Below are positions 1 through 11,163 of a stretch of DNA of 64,000 nucleotides, piece after piece; positions within the stretch are counted from its first letter, which is position 1, and each line of letters opens with the position of its first letter. The notes under the pieces were generated by a model. That model was not told where the DNA came from. It worked only from the letters and a program-made list of their open reading frames with translations, and made no database searches. The position numbers and the translations under genes were made by a program. The DNA comes from Effrenium voratum (taxonomy: Eukaryota > Sar > Dinophyceae > Suessiales > Symbiodiniaceae): the NCBI GenBank assembly GCA_963377175.1, contig CAUJNA010001602.1, positions 56,001-120,000 on the forward strand. The letters run 5' to 3'.

Positions 1-306
1 TTCCTTCCATGCCTCTCCATTTTGTATTGACGTTTGTTGGTGCTGGTGATGCTTGTGCTGTTTCAACCTTGCCTCCAACACCGCCCAGACAATTCTCTAG
101 CTGTTTGCTTCAGGGCGACTCAGAAGCTGATGTCATTTTCTGAGTGAAGCTGTTGACCACCCGATTCTCGTGCTGCGAAAGTTGTTTGAAGATGACAACG
201 CTGCCTGCCTCACCCGAGCACCCTTGTGTTGCTGTAGCTGGCTTCCGCTCAAGTCAAGCTATCGGCCAGTCGCTGGTCAGGGATCCTGGACTTTCTGGCC
301 CCACAG

Positions 307-381
307 ACGCGGTGCATGCTGCCCCAGAAGGAGGAGGGGGAGATCCAGGAAGGGGAGATCCAGGCAGGCTCGGGGCGGGAG
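307..381 (+). CDS. unnamed internal exon, Glu-rich
   Basis: Seen: after a CCACAG acceptor a frame of 25 codons with almost every third base G or C reads TRCMLPQKEEGEIQEGEIQ and ends near GSGRES. It contains a small tandem duplication of GEIQ. No domain is recognised. The right edge is uncertain (a GC donor lies at 364). It is the first of several + exons spaced 300-700 nt apart, probably one gene, but the linkage is inferred. Confidence 0.5.
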
Positions 382-1061
382 TCTTTGACCTTCAGAGCTG
401 TGCTTTCCTCAGTTCATTAGGATGGGTTCAAAGCCAACCTGCCTGCTTGTCTACCGGCCACCAAGACCGAATTGGGGTGCTAGGTGTTGTCAGGAAAGTT
501 CAGCAAGCAGGCTTGGGGCTTTCTTTCGAGGGAAGAGCGGCCGTGGAACTTCTTGGGGACAGTTCACGTGGGAAGCAGCTGGATGGGTCTCCAATTTTGA
601 TGCATACAGAAGGCAGATGTCGCCCTCAAACGGCGGTGTTCATGGGTGCATGGCTTTCAGAAGTTTTGACGGGGTGAGCTGAGGTCAGAGCACCTTCAGC
701 CAAAGGGCCCCCTTCTGGTCATATGTAAACATTCCATTTGAATCGTGTGCAGGGACACCTTCCACGTCCAGCTCTTGAAAGAGTAGTTTTGTGGGTCGCA
801 TGCAGCAAGGCCTTTTGCCTTGGCAAGCAACCCCAACGGCGTACTCGAAAGGGATGATGGTGCCAATTGACTTCTCGGCTTTCCGTTCAGACGGTTCCCC
901 TTTTCTTCGACGGCTCTGGACCATGGAAGGAACCGGTACTTGCCAGAAAGAGCGCCGACTCTGCGCGTGATATTTTTTTGTTCATCTTCCAAGGTCAATC
1001 TGCAGGGAGGCACTGCATCCCTTCGGGTGCCCTCGGAGTCCTTGACTGTGGCTTTGTGTAG

Positions 1062-1130
1062 CTATGAAGCCGGCAGGCGGGCCGATCGGAGCCAGCTGGG
1101 GGCTTTCGTCGGGTTCCGCAAGCGACCCCG
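1062..1130 (+). CDS. unnamed internal exon
   Basis: A high third-position-GC frame follows the acceptor TGTAG at 1061 and reads YEAGRRADRSQLGAFVGFRK. A GT donor at 1108 would end it earlier. Basic and without a recognisable motif. Same strand as the neighbouring exons. Confidence 0.45.
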
Positions 1131-1381
1131 ACTTCCAAGGGAGACAGTTCCCCCCCGTGAAAGCGGGCTCCCTCTGGGAAGTTGAGCCAGGGCTCACACT
1201 AGAAGGGTGGCAAAGCAGATCCACATGATTTGTTGGATACAAGCTCAAGGAGGGCGGCTGTGACTAGTGAGAGTCTCGCATGCTTCACACTTCACGAGCA
1301 TCGCCGGATCGCCTTTGGTCACCCTTCCCAGACCATTCCACCTACGAACTGATCGTTGTTTCAACCTGGTTGGCGCCTGAG

Positions 1382-1441
1382 ATGGCGCAAGTTCGCTTGT
1401 GCCCGGAAGAGTTCGCCGAAGAGACCTCCCGGTTTCAACAT
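1382..1441 (+). CDS. unnamed internal exon, exactly 20 codons
   Basis: Acceptor CTGAG, then 60 nt in phase 0 (MAQVRLCPEEFAEETSRFQH), then donor GTGGTT. Acidic, helical character. No family recognised. Spacing and strand suggest it belongs with the exons at 307, 1062, 1731 and 1980. Confidence 0.5.
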
Positions 1442-1730
1442 GTGGTTGTTGTTCCTGGCTTCATGCAAAAGGAGGAACTAGGGCCCCATTCCGAAGACAC
1501 CCGGTGATGCCCTTCTTCTCCTTTTAACTAGGAAGAATAAATACAATGGGGGCTCTTTTCTTCCCATGAAATCCGTCTGGGATTCTAGAGGCAATGCGTG
1601 TCAAAGGGAAACCACCCATGGGGGGTTCCCATGAGACTGCATATGGCATGAGCCAAGTTTAGATTCTCATGTTTGAGTGCCTTTTTGCAAAAAATGAACG
1701 GAAGCCATGAATTTTTTCGGCATCCAGCAG

Positions 1731-1801
1731 GACCTCGGAGCGGGCGATGGCAGTGGAGGCGGAGCTGCTGGCCTCGCTGCTTCAGGAGAAGGGGGGCACT
1801 G
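1731..1801 (+). CDS. unnamed internal exon, helical
   Basis: After CATCCAGCAG the frame reads TSERAMAVEAELLASLLQEK and continues GGTG, with nearly all third bases G or C and a clear amphipathic helix. The likely donor is GC (GCTTGG at 1802). Function unknown. Confidence 0.55.
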
Positions 1802-1979
1802 GCTTGGGCCTAAATAGCTAGAATGCCTATTGATGTCAAACGTTGTGGGATACTCTAGCAGCAAATGTGTTCTTGATTGTTGGTAACTATTAGCAGGTAA
1901 TTTGACCCGCTGCTCAAAGGAAGTTTAGCGAATCGAGCTTGGATGTCTCTTGGAATTGCATGCGTTGGGCGTGACAAAG

Positions 1980-2051
1980 CGAACACATGAGGTGCACAAG
2001 AGCCGGGAAATCGAACACGTGGCCCTGTTCATGAATCCGGCTCCTCCCCAG
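1980..2051 (+). CDS. unnamed internal exon, 24 codons
   Basis: Acceptor ACAAAG and a consensus donor (CAG|GTGAGC) bound 72 nt in phase 0 reading RTHEVHKSREIEHVALFMNP then APPQ. Good splice sites on both sides make this one of the firmer exons in the first 2 kb. Function unknown. Confidence 0.6.
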
Positions 2052-2194
2052 GTGAGCAAGCCACCTCGGTCGCGACGCTTATGTTTTGGCGGCTTGCAGT
2101 TTGCGCGCGCAATCATCTGGTGTTCAACCATCAGAGCGTGAACCATCTGCACAACTTGGGGTGGTCAACCGTCAGCTGATTTTTTTTGCAATCT

Positions 2195-2440
2195 CTTCAG
2201 CTAGCTAGCTAGCTGACCAACTAACCGGTTCACTGACTAACCAAGGAACTATCGCAGAAGTAGCTCAATAGAAGCTTGTCTATCTGGCGACTTTTCCGCC
2301 TATCTAACCAATTAGCTGCTAGTTTTATGACTCTCGATACCCAGCTCACAAGCCAACTCTCGAACTGGCAAAACAACTAGCCAGTCATCTAGCTAACTAG
2401 CTAACTAGCTGGCCATGTAGTCGACTGGCTAACCAGCCAG
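2195..2440. repeat. degenerate AGCT/CTAA tetranucleotide tract
   Basis: Irregular runs of AGCTAGCTAGCTAGCT, ACCAACTAACC and GCTAACTAGCTAACTAGC cover about 250 bases. It looks like a decayed tetranucleotide array. Confidence 0.6.
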
Positions 2441-3599
2441 CTTGGCTTCACACACTCGCGCTTGAAACGAAAGACGCAGCAAAAAGGCACGCAAGCATGC
2501 CACGCATGTGCAGTGACAAGGAACCGCATCCCAACCTATAGTTGCTTCATTCCCGGAAGCATATAGCGAAGTTTTTTGTTTTTTTTAATCATCACGTCTG
2601 CGAGATATTCACAAAGGGATGTCACCAAGAGATTGCCCGAGCACAATTTTGGGCCTGACCCAGTGGGTCTAGTTTCAGCCAACCATGGTCGGAGTCCTCT
2701 TTGTCCTCTGGCCTTCCCGAGCAGCGGGCAAATGCAGCCTGGTCCCGTTTTGCCCTGGTTGGTGAATCAATTGGGCGGGTCGCCTACCAGCCCAAATGAC
2801 CCATTATCTTCAACTGACACAGCAACATTGGCGGAAGTTGTCATTGTCAGGTGGAAAGCACTTGATTTTTGGGTTGCGAGCCGGGTAGGCAGGGCAATGG
2901 GAACGATATACTTTACCCTCACAAGTTCCTTTGATTTCAGATGGCTGCATTGTCATTCAGGCAAGCAAGAGGTACCCGAATACGCAGCCCCGACCGGTTG
3001 TGAATCTGCAAGCAACGCCGCACACCAATCATGCTTCGCAAGAACCCAATCATGCTTCGCACGAACTGTGCTGAGCTCCAGAGAAACATTTCGGAACCAC
3101 CTAAGTGTGTGTGTGTGTGTGTGTTGTTTTTGAGGGTACCCTTTCTCAGGTTTGAAAGGAACACCACAAGGACAGCCTAAATTTGCACATGCTTTGCTGA
3201 TGGAAACTTATCGTTGTGTGCTAATGTTTTGCCGTTATCGTCTTCATCATTAACCCGCCTTAGTTTTGTTCTGTAGTTCGTGCAAACTCCCGTTCAAGGG
3301 AGGAGGCAGAGGCTCACCAGAAGCTTGGAGTTTGAACGGTCGAAAACATCTTGGGCTCTGGCAGCCTACCAACAAGGTCCGCCTTGCTTGGTTGTTTCAC
3401 TTCAGACACAGCCGGTTGTTGTGCAGCAGGCGACGGGTCAAACCAAGAAGACAAAGCAGAGGCGCTGCCCTCTGTGGTTCTATGCAGCTGAACAATGTTT
3501 GCGAAGGGGGGCTGGCAGCCTGAGTGCTAGCCAGAAGTTTTTTTCCCCACCCGACAAGAAGGGGTTGTTAGATTTTTTTTATGTTGGACTCCGCGTTTG

Positions 3600-3880
3600 C
3601 GATGCTTCTAAACAACGGCCCCACCCAGTATCCCGCCAGAGCAGCTCGCCAGGATCCCGCCGAGTATCCCGCCAGAGCAGCCGAGTATCCCGCCGCCCAG
3701 TATCCCACCAGAGCTGCTCAGTGGATCCCGCCAAGTATCCCGCCAGAGCGGCTCGCCAGTCCCGCCGAGTATCCCGCCAGAGCGGCTCGCCAGTGGATCC
3801 CGCCGAGTATCCCGCCAGAGCGTCTTGCCGGTGGATCCCGCCGAGTATCCCGCTGAGTATCCCGGAGTAGCTCGCCAGTG
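3600..3880. repeat. minisatellite, CCCGCCAGAGC-based
   Basis: At least eight copies of a unit around TATCCCGCCAGAGC with spacers GGCTCGCCAGTGGATCC or CCGAG. The unit length shifts between about 18 and 37 bases, so copies differ by partial deletions. It opens low-complexity frames on both strands that I do not regard as genes. Confidence 0.8.
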
Positions 3881-4280
3881 GAATCAACCGGCGCTGGTGC
3901 TTGTTGAAAAAAGGGGGCGAAACAAAACCACAAGACAATGGGGACATCGGCCCCTAGAAAGGGTCTGGGGCAGGATGCCTTGAAAGGTGAGGGAACAGAG
4001 CGTGACAATGGGTTGCGCGCGAGAACGATTCAATGCTGGGGATTGGCCGCTTTTGAGATTGACTGGGCATACACATAGCGGACCTAGAGGCGAAAAAGTC
4101 AGACGCACGGAAGGTTCGGACCGTCAGCGTTCCAAAGGCGATTGGTCGGGGTCCCCCAACTTCTTAGAAAGTTGGATGTGGATTCGCAGGACACGCCGGC
4201 TCCCGAGAGTCGTCTACTGAGCGCCTGCCTGCAGTGCCTCGCTTGGTTTGCGGTGTGAGTTAAATTTTGGGTTTGTTCTG

Positions 4281-4321
4281 GAGGGACACCAAAGATAATA
4301 TCATCTTTTTGGTGGTCCCTC
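4281..4321. repeat. short inverted repeat (hairpin)
   Basis: Arms GAGGGACACCAAAGAT (4281-4296) and ATCTTTTTGGTGGTCCCTC (4303-4321) are complementary apart from a few extra bases and flank a 6-base loop. Resembles a minimal foldback element. Confidence 0.6.
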
Positions 4322-5113
4322 ATTTAAAGACGCATGCGCAATATGAGTGTTGCCTTGAAATGAGGGGAAGGTGGTGAATATGAAAAAACGAGGTGACTAT
4401 TTGCTTGAAGGTTTCCCTTGCACAAACAGGGTCCTTGAGATATGTTCTTCTCTTTGCCTTTCTCTCATGGAAAGACCGCATGCGTCAGAGCTAGTTGTAT
4501 CCCTGGAAATGGTTGTGTTTCTTGCCTTCACTGTCCACCTGTCCGCAAAACGTGGAAGTAGCTCCTGGTGTTGTGTTGCCTCATGGCACATCATTTGTGG
4601 TTTGTTGCCGTGGCGCAATTGTACAACTTCGGATTTCGGTCGTGGTTCCGCCGTGCTGGAGGGCGTCTGCGCAGACTTTTCGGCAACTCTGCGTCGCTCG
4701 AAACCCTGACGGTTTCTCAAGTTTCCACATTCCAACACTCATAGAAATCCGATGTTCATGGCAGCCTGTCCTTTTGGAGGGCACCTCTCTTGTGGTTGGC
4801 CTTAGATATAGGGCAGCCAAAAGGACATCAACCAGTTGTGGGGTCCACCTAGTGTGAGACAAGTCCTTGTTCCACGCATCATGGCATCATGTCTGGTCTA
4901 AAGTTTGCCATCTAAAGAAGCCTGGCCCGTGAGCCTTGTCTGCCCGATTGTTCCCATATGATATGAGTTCGATCCAAACACAGGCGTCTACCGTGTATCT
5001 GGGAGAGGCATGGGGGACTCACGAAAATTCCCCTACAAAAACCAGTGGACTCACATGTTTTCTCGCGTCCTTTGGGTCCTTGGGCACAGCTTCGTCACTT
5101 CCGAGCTTCCGAG

Positions 5114-5213
5114 CAAGGTTTCGGGTGTCGCTGGAGGAGGTGGAGCCGCTGGTGTTGCCGCCCTGGGCATTGGACACTGCCTTCCCCTCCCGGGAGCCGG
5201 GAGGGAGGGGGAG
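5114..5213 (+). CDS. unnamed internal exon
   Basis: Frame with about 90% G/C third bases reads FRVSLEEVEPLVLPPWALDT and runs on to AFPSREPGGRGR, ending at donor GAG|GTTTGG. Acceptor is either GAG at 5113 or AAG at 5117. Function unknown. The next exon candidate is 120 nt downstream but does not join in phase, so a site is misplaced or an exon is missing. Confidence 0.6.
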
Positions 5214-5334
5214 GTTTGGATGGGCTTGGTGTCAGGGCGGAGGGTTGGAGTGGGGCTGAAAGGGGTGGGGTTTTGGGAGCACAAGCGCCGAGAAGCCCAC
5301 ACGGAGCCGAGCTTCTTGCTCCCCTGTGAGAAAG

Positions 5335-5424
5335 GAAGCGGCGCCCACCATTTGGAAGACCGTGCTGGAAGACACCCTGACCGGGTCAGGGCCTGACCGC
5401 CTCCAGACAACCGACATCGCGGGG
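5335..5424 (+). CDS. unnamed internal exon
   Basis: After GAGAAAG the frame reads EAAPTIWKTVLEDTLTGSGP then DRLQTTDIAG, rich in G/C third bases. Two donors are possible (GTCAGG at 5395 or GTGGTCC at 5425). No recognised domain. Confidence 0.5.
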
Positions 5425-5740
5425 TGGTCCTATGCTTGTTTTGTTGTTGGACAGAATCTGGACGCTGGCTTTCTGAAAGAACACAAGAACGGTTGTGCCA
5501 ATCAACTGGGTTAGAGGCACCCAACACCCCTTGTCTTGGCCAAGTTAGAAAAAATCTTTTCTCTGGCGTAACGCGGGCTAAAGTGATGGTATGAGAGGAT
5601 ATACCTGCAACAAGGTGGTAATCCCCCCCAAACAGGCAAGAAAAACCAGAACCGCCTGTGAGATTATGAGATACATGTCGTTTCTGCAGACGATGGGACA
5701 GGGAAAACCTATCGGGCTTCGACAATTCCTAGTAGCTATT

Positions 5741-6041
5741 GGGGCATGTCTCTTTTAGGAGGACCCCCAAAAACCGGTGGTTTTCCTTTGGTTTTCCTTT
5801 GGAACCAACAAAAACGGGTAGCCTCAAAAACGGACAGACCCATTTGAGCCAAGCCTCCGAGTCGCCGTGACGCGAGGAGGTGTTCTTCAGCTGCCTGAGC
5901 CTGGAGGACTGCTTTCAGCAGTGGCCGCCACAGGCGCTTCGCCGGAAGACAGCTGGATGCGGTTTGGAACATATGGGGCTTGATCAAAAGGTCCTTTACC
6001 TGGGATGACCATTGAACACCACTGAAAAGATGATATGCCCC
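5741..6041. mobile_element. candidate terminal-inverted-repeat element
   Basis: GGGGCATGTCTCTTTT at the left and AAAAGATGATATGCCCC at the right are near-perfect inverted copies about 300 bases apart. The inside left part carries the CCCCCAAAA..GGTTTTCCTTTGG block seen in other copies in the window. No transposase. An exon-like frame lies inside (5877-5951), so either the frame is chance or the pairing spans real coding sequence. Confidence 0.4.
5877..5951 (+). CDS. unnamed exon candidate
   Basis: After GCGAG the + frame reads EVFFSCLSLEDCFQQWPPQA then LRRKTAG with about 85% G/C third bases. The opposite strand also has an open helical frame but with only about 60%, so + is preferred. It sits within the candidate inverted-repeat element 5741-6041, which lowers confidence. 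Confidence 0.4.
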
Positions 6042-6876
6042 ACCAAATGGAAAAAAGTTGCTCATTTGGTCCAGGAATCATATGGGTGTGTCTTTTTTCA
6101 GTCGCAGATCCCCTGAAACCTCCGGAGCGTGTTCAACTCCAAACAGGGAGCACTCACATCCCGCACATTTCAGCCACTCACCTTGGCCCAATGTCAGACG
6201 TTCAGCCATTTTTTGCCACTGTCCAATGTGATGGTGGCCGTAAGTTTAATCAGGATTGCCACGGCAAGATGATGCACTCAAAGTCTCGCAATATTCCAAC
6301 AAGGCCACCGCGCGTTGGCAGAAGGGCCATCTCCCTTCAAGAGCTCTGTCCGATAAAAACCTCAGGTGACTTAAAGCAGCGCAGCTCGTTTACATGTAGC
6401 CACGCCATGTTAACAATTATCATGTCTGAGCAACTTTGTTTCAGGCCCTTTCAAAACCAGTCCTTTTGCTGAAGCGAGATTCCTCAGCTTTGAATTGGCC
6501 CTGCCAGTATTTTCACACTGGAACAAAGAGTTAGAGACCGAACATGAGAAACCATGCAAGGTTTTTGCATGATCAAACTGGAAATATACGGTTGCAAGCG
6601 ACAACCCCCATGGGCCGGCACAACAGCCGCCTTTCTTGGTTTCGCTAGCCCCGCGTGAGTTTGTTCTCATGAGAGGATCTGCTTTACGGAGGCCATGCAA
6701 GGGATGTCGTGTTTTTTTCCTTCTCACTTTGTGTACCAAGAGACCACCCGAAAGTCACCTTACCCGAATTGGTGGTTGGGTTTGGTGTCCCCATTTGGGT
6801 TTCACAAGGTGGGTTCAAATCCCCAAAGCACCAATCCAAACCAGTTGGAGGGAAGCTGAGAAAGTGACAGAGCCAG

Positions 6877-6986
6877 CGGCAAGTGTCAGCGAGGCCGAGA
6901 CCGGAGGCTTCCCAGGCACGGTGCGCAACCGCGGCGGCGGGATCTTCTTCGGCGCCGCGGCGGGAAGAAGCCGCGGAAGCGGCAGG
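6877..6986 (+). CDS. unnamed internal exon, Gly/Arg-rich
   Basis: Acceptor AGCCAG and donor AGG|GTCTTT bound 110 nt with about 80% G/C third bases, reading ASVSEAETGGFPGTVRNRGG then GIFFGAAAGRSRGSG. The composition contrasts sharply with the T-rich sequence just downstream. Function unknown. Confidence 0.6.
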
Positions 6987-8716
6987 GTCTTTGGGACTTT
7001 GAACAAGACACCCTGGTTGAGGATGCTTCGTTTTTTTCTTCTCTTTTTTTTCCCCCCGGGATGACTCTGACCATCAATATGTTTTTTTCCTCTTTTTTTT
7101 CTCTTTGTTTTTTCTCGTTTTTTTTTTTTTTGTTTGTTTCCCTTGTGCCAACTGTTTCTCAAAGGATGCATTTATCTGCATGAATCTTCCATGCGTGTTT
7201 GTTGTTTCCATGGTTTGGGGGGGACCCAGAGCAAGAGGATGCTGTCCAGTCTGTCAGACCCAACAAATACTTTCTTGCCCCTCAGTTTGAAAAGCGGTTG
7301 GTGGACATGATTCCCGTTGAGATAATGTCCACCACAAAGGTCCCCTATTAAAATTAAGATGTGGATAGCCCGCAAACGTTTTGGCGTGGCTTCGCCCAGG
7401 TTTGCGGCCTCCAGCTCTAAGTTCCGTTTACTAGGTCAAGAGCGTGATCTAAATCATCGCGGGGGTAGTCTCAACTCAACCATCCCAGACAGCGTAACCT
7501 TAGCTCCAGAAATGAGGCCCCTTTCGTTTGGTCTGATTCAAAGTTTTTGAGTGGAAGAGGCAGGCGTCCGCGCCTTGCCATTAGGCAAACCCACAGCAGG
7601 TTCAATGCCGTTGCCGTGGTAGCACCGCGTGGATCTCGGCTGTTCCGGGATTTGGCTGCGATCTTGCTTCAAAACAATTGGCTGTGTATCTGAATAGGAC
7701 ATCTACGCAGTAAAAACTGCAGGAGAGCATTAATGCTCATGGGAATGATGTGCGCCAAGGTTCCCCATCAAAACACATTCTCCAACCTTGAGGCGAATTT
7801 GGGAAGACCTCCAGCGACGGTCTGCCACTCTTCCAGCAGCCCCTTGGCATGGTGGGCTGATGATTGGACGGGTGAGGCCCTCCAAATAGTAAAATTCTAC
7901 GCGGTATCGACCACGGGAAAATTGATAGAGCCTGAAAAGGGTTTTGTTAAGTCGATCTTACTGGGCTCCTGGTTTCCTTCCACAGCCCACATTCACAGTC
8001 TGGCCATGGTGATTTTTGCGTCCTTTTCGGAGGCCTAGGGCGGGGTGGCACGGCATAATCGCAGCATGTCAGATGAACCTTGGGTGACAAATTCAGGTCA
8101 CGAGTCAATAGAGACGTGGGCGATCCGGCATGGTTTACTGAGGTGCAATGCTAATAATTAAATTGGTGTTTTGACGGGCGGGCATGCTATGCTCTTTTGG
8201 GGACCCACATTCTGAAAGCTGAGAATTGAAATTGCTGGGGGCCACGTACTCACATCAAGCGATCGAAGCACTGCACCTTTTTTTTTGACGTCCTGCGACA
8301 AGGTTCCTGTAAAAGGGTTGAAGCTTGTCCAAGCCGGTGGTCTTCCCTCAGATGCCGCTTCTAGATCACACATAGAAAATGGCAGTGTCTTTTGTTTGAG
8401 GGTGCCGACGAGTTCTGGTGGTTTCCAAACATGTACTTCAAATGGGTCTACCTCAATTTGCTAAACTTATAAACCTTCGGGTCTGAATGATTTTGAGGGT
8501 ACTAGGACTTTTGGTGTTTCTTTTTATGGGCAAAAGAAATACCCAACCCTTTCCTGCCACAATCCATACCCGGGTAGATGAAGGTTAGTAAGGGACACCA
8601 AGCATAGGTGCGGATATCCGCCTGGGTGAGCTGTTTGCCATGGGGTTTTGGGTCCATGTTACCAAGTCTTGACTGCTCAAGGGAACCAAACATGGGCGGC
8701 TTCCATTGGGTTTCAG
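6987..8716. other. 1.7-kb stretch without a firm exon
   Basis: Contains a T-rich tract (about 7030-7140) and otherwise unremarkable sequence with scattered short open frames of low third-position GC. I see no gene signal I would defend. Best read as intron. Confidence 0.5.
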
Positions 8717-8815
8717 GCGCTCGGTGTGCAGCTTTTCCTGCCGCTGGGCTCAGCTGCTCGATGGCACCGTGCCTTGGAGTCAAAAAGGCGAACGGTGTCG
8801 GCTCAAGCCCGAGAT
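8717..8815 (+). CDS. unnamed internal exon
   Basis: A good acceptor (GGGTTTCAG) starts a phase-0 frame ALGVQLFLPLGSAARWHRAL that continues ESKRRTVSAQARD and meets donor GAT|GTGCGC; a second donor lies ten bases on. Mixed hydrophobic and basic. Function unknown. A (TTTG)n tract follows immediately in the intron. Confidence 0.6.
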
Positions 8816-8834
8816 GTGCGCGAAAGTACCCCTG

Positions 8835-8985
8835 CGTGTTTGTTTCTGTGTTTGTTTGTTTGTTTGTCTTTTTGTTTTTGTTTATTTGCTTGTTTTGTAG
8901 TTAAGTGGGTTTTGTTTGTGTGTGTGTGTGTAACTATTGTTTTTTGTTTTTTGTTTGTTTGTTTGTTTGTTTGCCTAGTTTTGCT
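8835..8985. repeat. (GTTT)n and (GT)n tracts
   Basis: TGTTTGTTTGTTTG runs broken by a (GT)n stretch at about 8918-8932. Gives spurious Cys/Phe/Leu-rich frames on + and Lys/Gln/Thr-rich frames on the other strand. Confidence 0.85.
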
Positions 8986-9171
8986 TGGGCATGTGCAAGG
9001 GTCATCGAGCTCGTACCACCCTCTTGGAACCGACCCTTGTCCACTTTCATGACTGGCAAATAGGTACGATGTCCCTGGGGAGAGTACATCCAAGAGCTTT
9101 GGCCATGTGGCTGCTCGATTTTTTTCAGTGCTGAGGTAGCCTCAATTTCGGTTCCCATGCCTATATCTGAG

Positions 9172-9221
9172 ACTGGGAGGTCCTTCGGATGGAGGGCCAG
9201 CTCGGCGATCCGAAGCCTTTG
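9172..9221 (+). CDS. unnamed short exon
   Basis: Acceptor ATCTGAG and donor TTG|GTCTAT bound 50 nt reading DWEVLRMEGQLGDPKPL with nearly all third bases G or C. Function unknown. Confidence 0.5.
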
Positions 9222-9785
9222 GTCTATTGAGCTACGCGTACTTCGGCAACAACCAACACCCCTGACCCGAAGGGGTCCGAAGGGGTGGCGGGTCAAAACT
9301 CATTTTCCGCCATGGCCGTGGCAGAGACACACACGTACACATTTTCCATGACTGCCGGGGATAGCCATGGGTTCGCGTCAAAGCCTGTTGGAGAGCTCCT
9401 GCTGGAAGTTTCCATGCTGTTTCGAGTCGCCGCTTGAAAAGGCCTGAATTGCCCCCTCATTTCTTTCTGCTTTCTGGTCAGCGGGCTGACCATTGTAGTC
9501 ATGAGGTGTAGCCATTGAAGCAAAGCTTGCATTTTAGTTGCAGGTTCTCACTTCTTCAGCCACCTTAGAAAAAACACACCTTGAAGATGAATCGATTATT
9601 GTGGTCCCTAAGGAGGGCGTCTTTGGGTGGTGTCCTAAACGTGCTGCTGGGACTCTTGATGACACCACAAAAAGAGAGGCGAGGAACACATGAAACTTTG
9701 GTACACGCACACACGCACACACAAACTTTTGGTAGAAGCCAACTGAGTCTTGCAAACATGTGCAACCACAACAACAACCGCACAG

Positions 9786-9885
9786 ACCGTTGGGCGGGAG
9801 TGCGAGTTTTCGGAGTCCTTCCTTGCGCATCCTCAGGTGCTGGCGCGACTCATGAGCTTCTCGGACGTGAGCGGGCTGAGGGATG
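9786..9885 (+). CDS. unnamed exon, possibly F-box-like
   Basis: Acceptor CGCACAG and a GT donor at 9886 bound 100 nt reading TVGRECEFSESFLAHPQVLA then RLMSFSDVSGLRD. The run VLARLMSFSDVSGLR resembles the core of an F-box (vL..i.sFLdv..L), but the domain is short and this is only a suggestion. Strong third-position GC. Confidence 0.55.
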
Positions 9886-10797
9886 GTCGGGCTTAGGACC
9901 GAATGCCCAAAGGAAGCAGGACGAGTCAACAGGATCATGTTGAAGAGCCGTTCCTTTCGACCAGGACATTACATGGCTGTGCAACATGAATGCCCCTTGC
10001 CATATGTGCATTTTTCCGGGGAAAAGCAGAGCCTTAGTAGAGACAGCTTGCCCTGGTAATCACTGCAGAGACGATGTTGTAATGCAGATGGTCGTGCCTG
10101 TCCACTCTCAGGTCCGGCAGGTTTTATGGGATGCCAGGATGAAGTACACACAGGCAGAAATTTCAGAAACACACACACACAGACCCCTCCATTGGTTTGA
10201 ACTGATATGGTATATAGTTGGGGCTCACTGCCAGTTTAGAGCACTCCGGCACCCATTGCATCACTGATCCGAGGCATTTTCATGCCACTCCTGCGCCCCC
10301 AATGTGTCGACTCAACCACACCGCAACACGGGTCCGCTGGTGAAGGGGCACGCAGCTTTTGCCAGTTTCAATAGCTGCTCCGTCTGTTTCGATGGCTGCT
10401 TGCAGAAACTCAGGGTAAAGATAGCCCACGGGAACATATTTGAACTGACTTGGCGGATTTGCAATATGTGACCTTTGCTGGCTCACGCTGACAAGATACC
10501 ACTTCAACTGCCTGAATACCGACCTTTCCTGTCGTTGGTCACGCTAAGGGCTCGGCTTCGATGAAAATACTCCTGCCAAGCTCAACCATGACCCGTGGCA
10601 GGCAGCTTCCAGCGTAGTCAGCCGGATGTTCGCAAGAGCACATGTTCAGACTGGGCCGCGGTCATATATATATATATATATATATATTACAAAAGAACAC
10701 CTTGATCATCCCAACTCCAAGCAGCAAGTTGTGTGTTGACTCGCCCTTTTTTAGCTTCAAAGCGCCCATTTTTACGAATTCCAAACCAGACTCGGAG
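9886..10797. other. intron-like stretch, nothing firm
   Basis: Contains a (CA)n tract near 10171-10182 and a (TA)n tract at 10664-10686. No coding signal above background on either strand. Confidence 0.5.
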
Positions 10798-10868
10798 GCT
10801 CGGACCTGTCGGGCCTTTGCCTGCACCGGCTGATGGTGCCAGAGCGCTTCCGGGCGACACAGGAAGCG
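10798..10868 (+). CDS. unnamed short exon candidate
   Basis: After GGAG the frame reads SDLSGLCLHRLMVPERFRAT and QEA then a stop; third bases mostly G or C. The right edge is unclear: GT occurs at 10836 (after ATG) and no consensus donor closes the full frame. Function unknown. Confidence 0.4.
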
Positions 10869-11095
10869 TAGGGTTTCCGGGGGTTGAACCCAACGGGGAG
10901 ATTCAGACCCCGTATTTCACACCCAAGTCGGGTCTGGGGGTGAGGCTGGTGGTTGTTTGGGTTAGGGGGTGGAGTGTTGATGTTGGAACTTGCTTGTGGG
11001 AAGTTCGTCCTTTTGGATAAATAAACCGGGGCATTTTCCTTCTTTTGGCGTGGCGCTTTGCGCTCAAAGCGCCAGGCGCTGCTGACAGCTCTGCG

Positions 11096-11163
11096 GCGGG
11101 TCCTTTGGAGCCCACGGTGGCCTCGGGGAAGCCGTCAGCTGGGGGCTATTTGTGGGACATCAG
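11096..11163 (+). CDS. weak exon candidate
   Basis: After CTGACAG one frame reads SAAGPLEPTVASGKPSAGGY then LWDIR up to a possible donor GTTCCAG. A second + frame slightly upstream (RSKRQALLTALRRVLWS) is equally plausible, so the frame is unresolved. Confidence 0.3.

Larger units (their letters stand above)
2052..5113. other. exon-poor stretch with repeats
   Basis: No firm exon seen. It holds a degenerate CTAA/AGCT-rich tract (about 2195-2440), a (GT)n tract joined to a TTTTTGAGGG tag (3103-3135), a minisatellite (3600-3880) and a hairpin (4281-4321). A weak coding signal at about 4636-4708 (reads AVLEGVCADFSATLRRSK on +) was too poor to call as an exon. Confidence 0.5.

Noticed and set aside
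3579..4008. Arg/Ser/Pro-rich frames on both strands over the minisatellite
   Set aside because: The open frames track the repeat unit and change with its phase; no non-repeat support.
6776..6835. tRNA-like stretch with GGGTTCAAATCCCC and TTGGTG/CACCAA ends
   Set aside because: Only about 52 nt between the ends, the T-arm pairs poorly and there is no D or anticodon arm.
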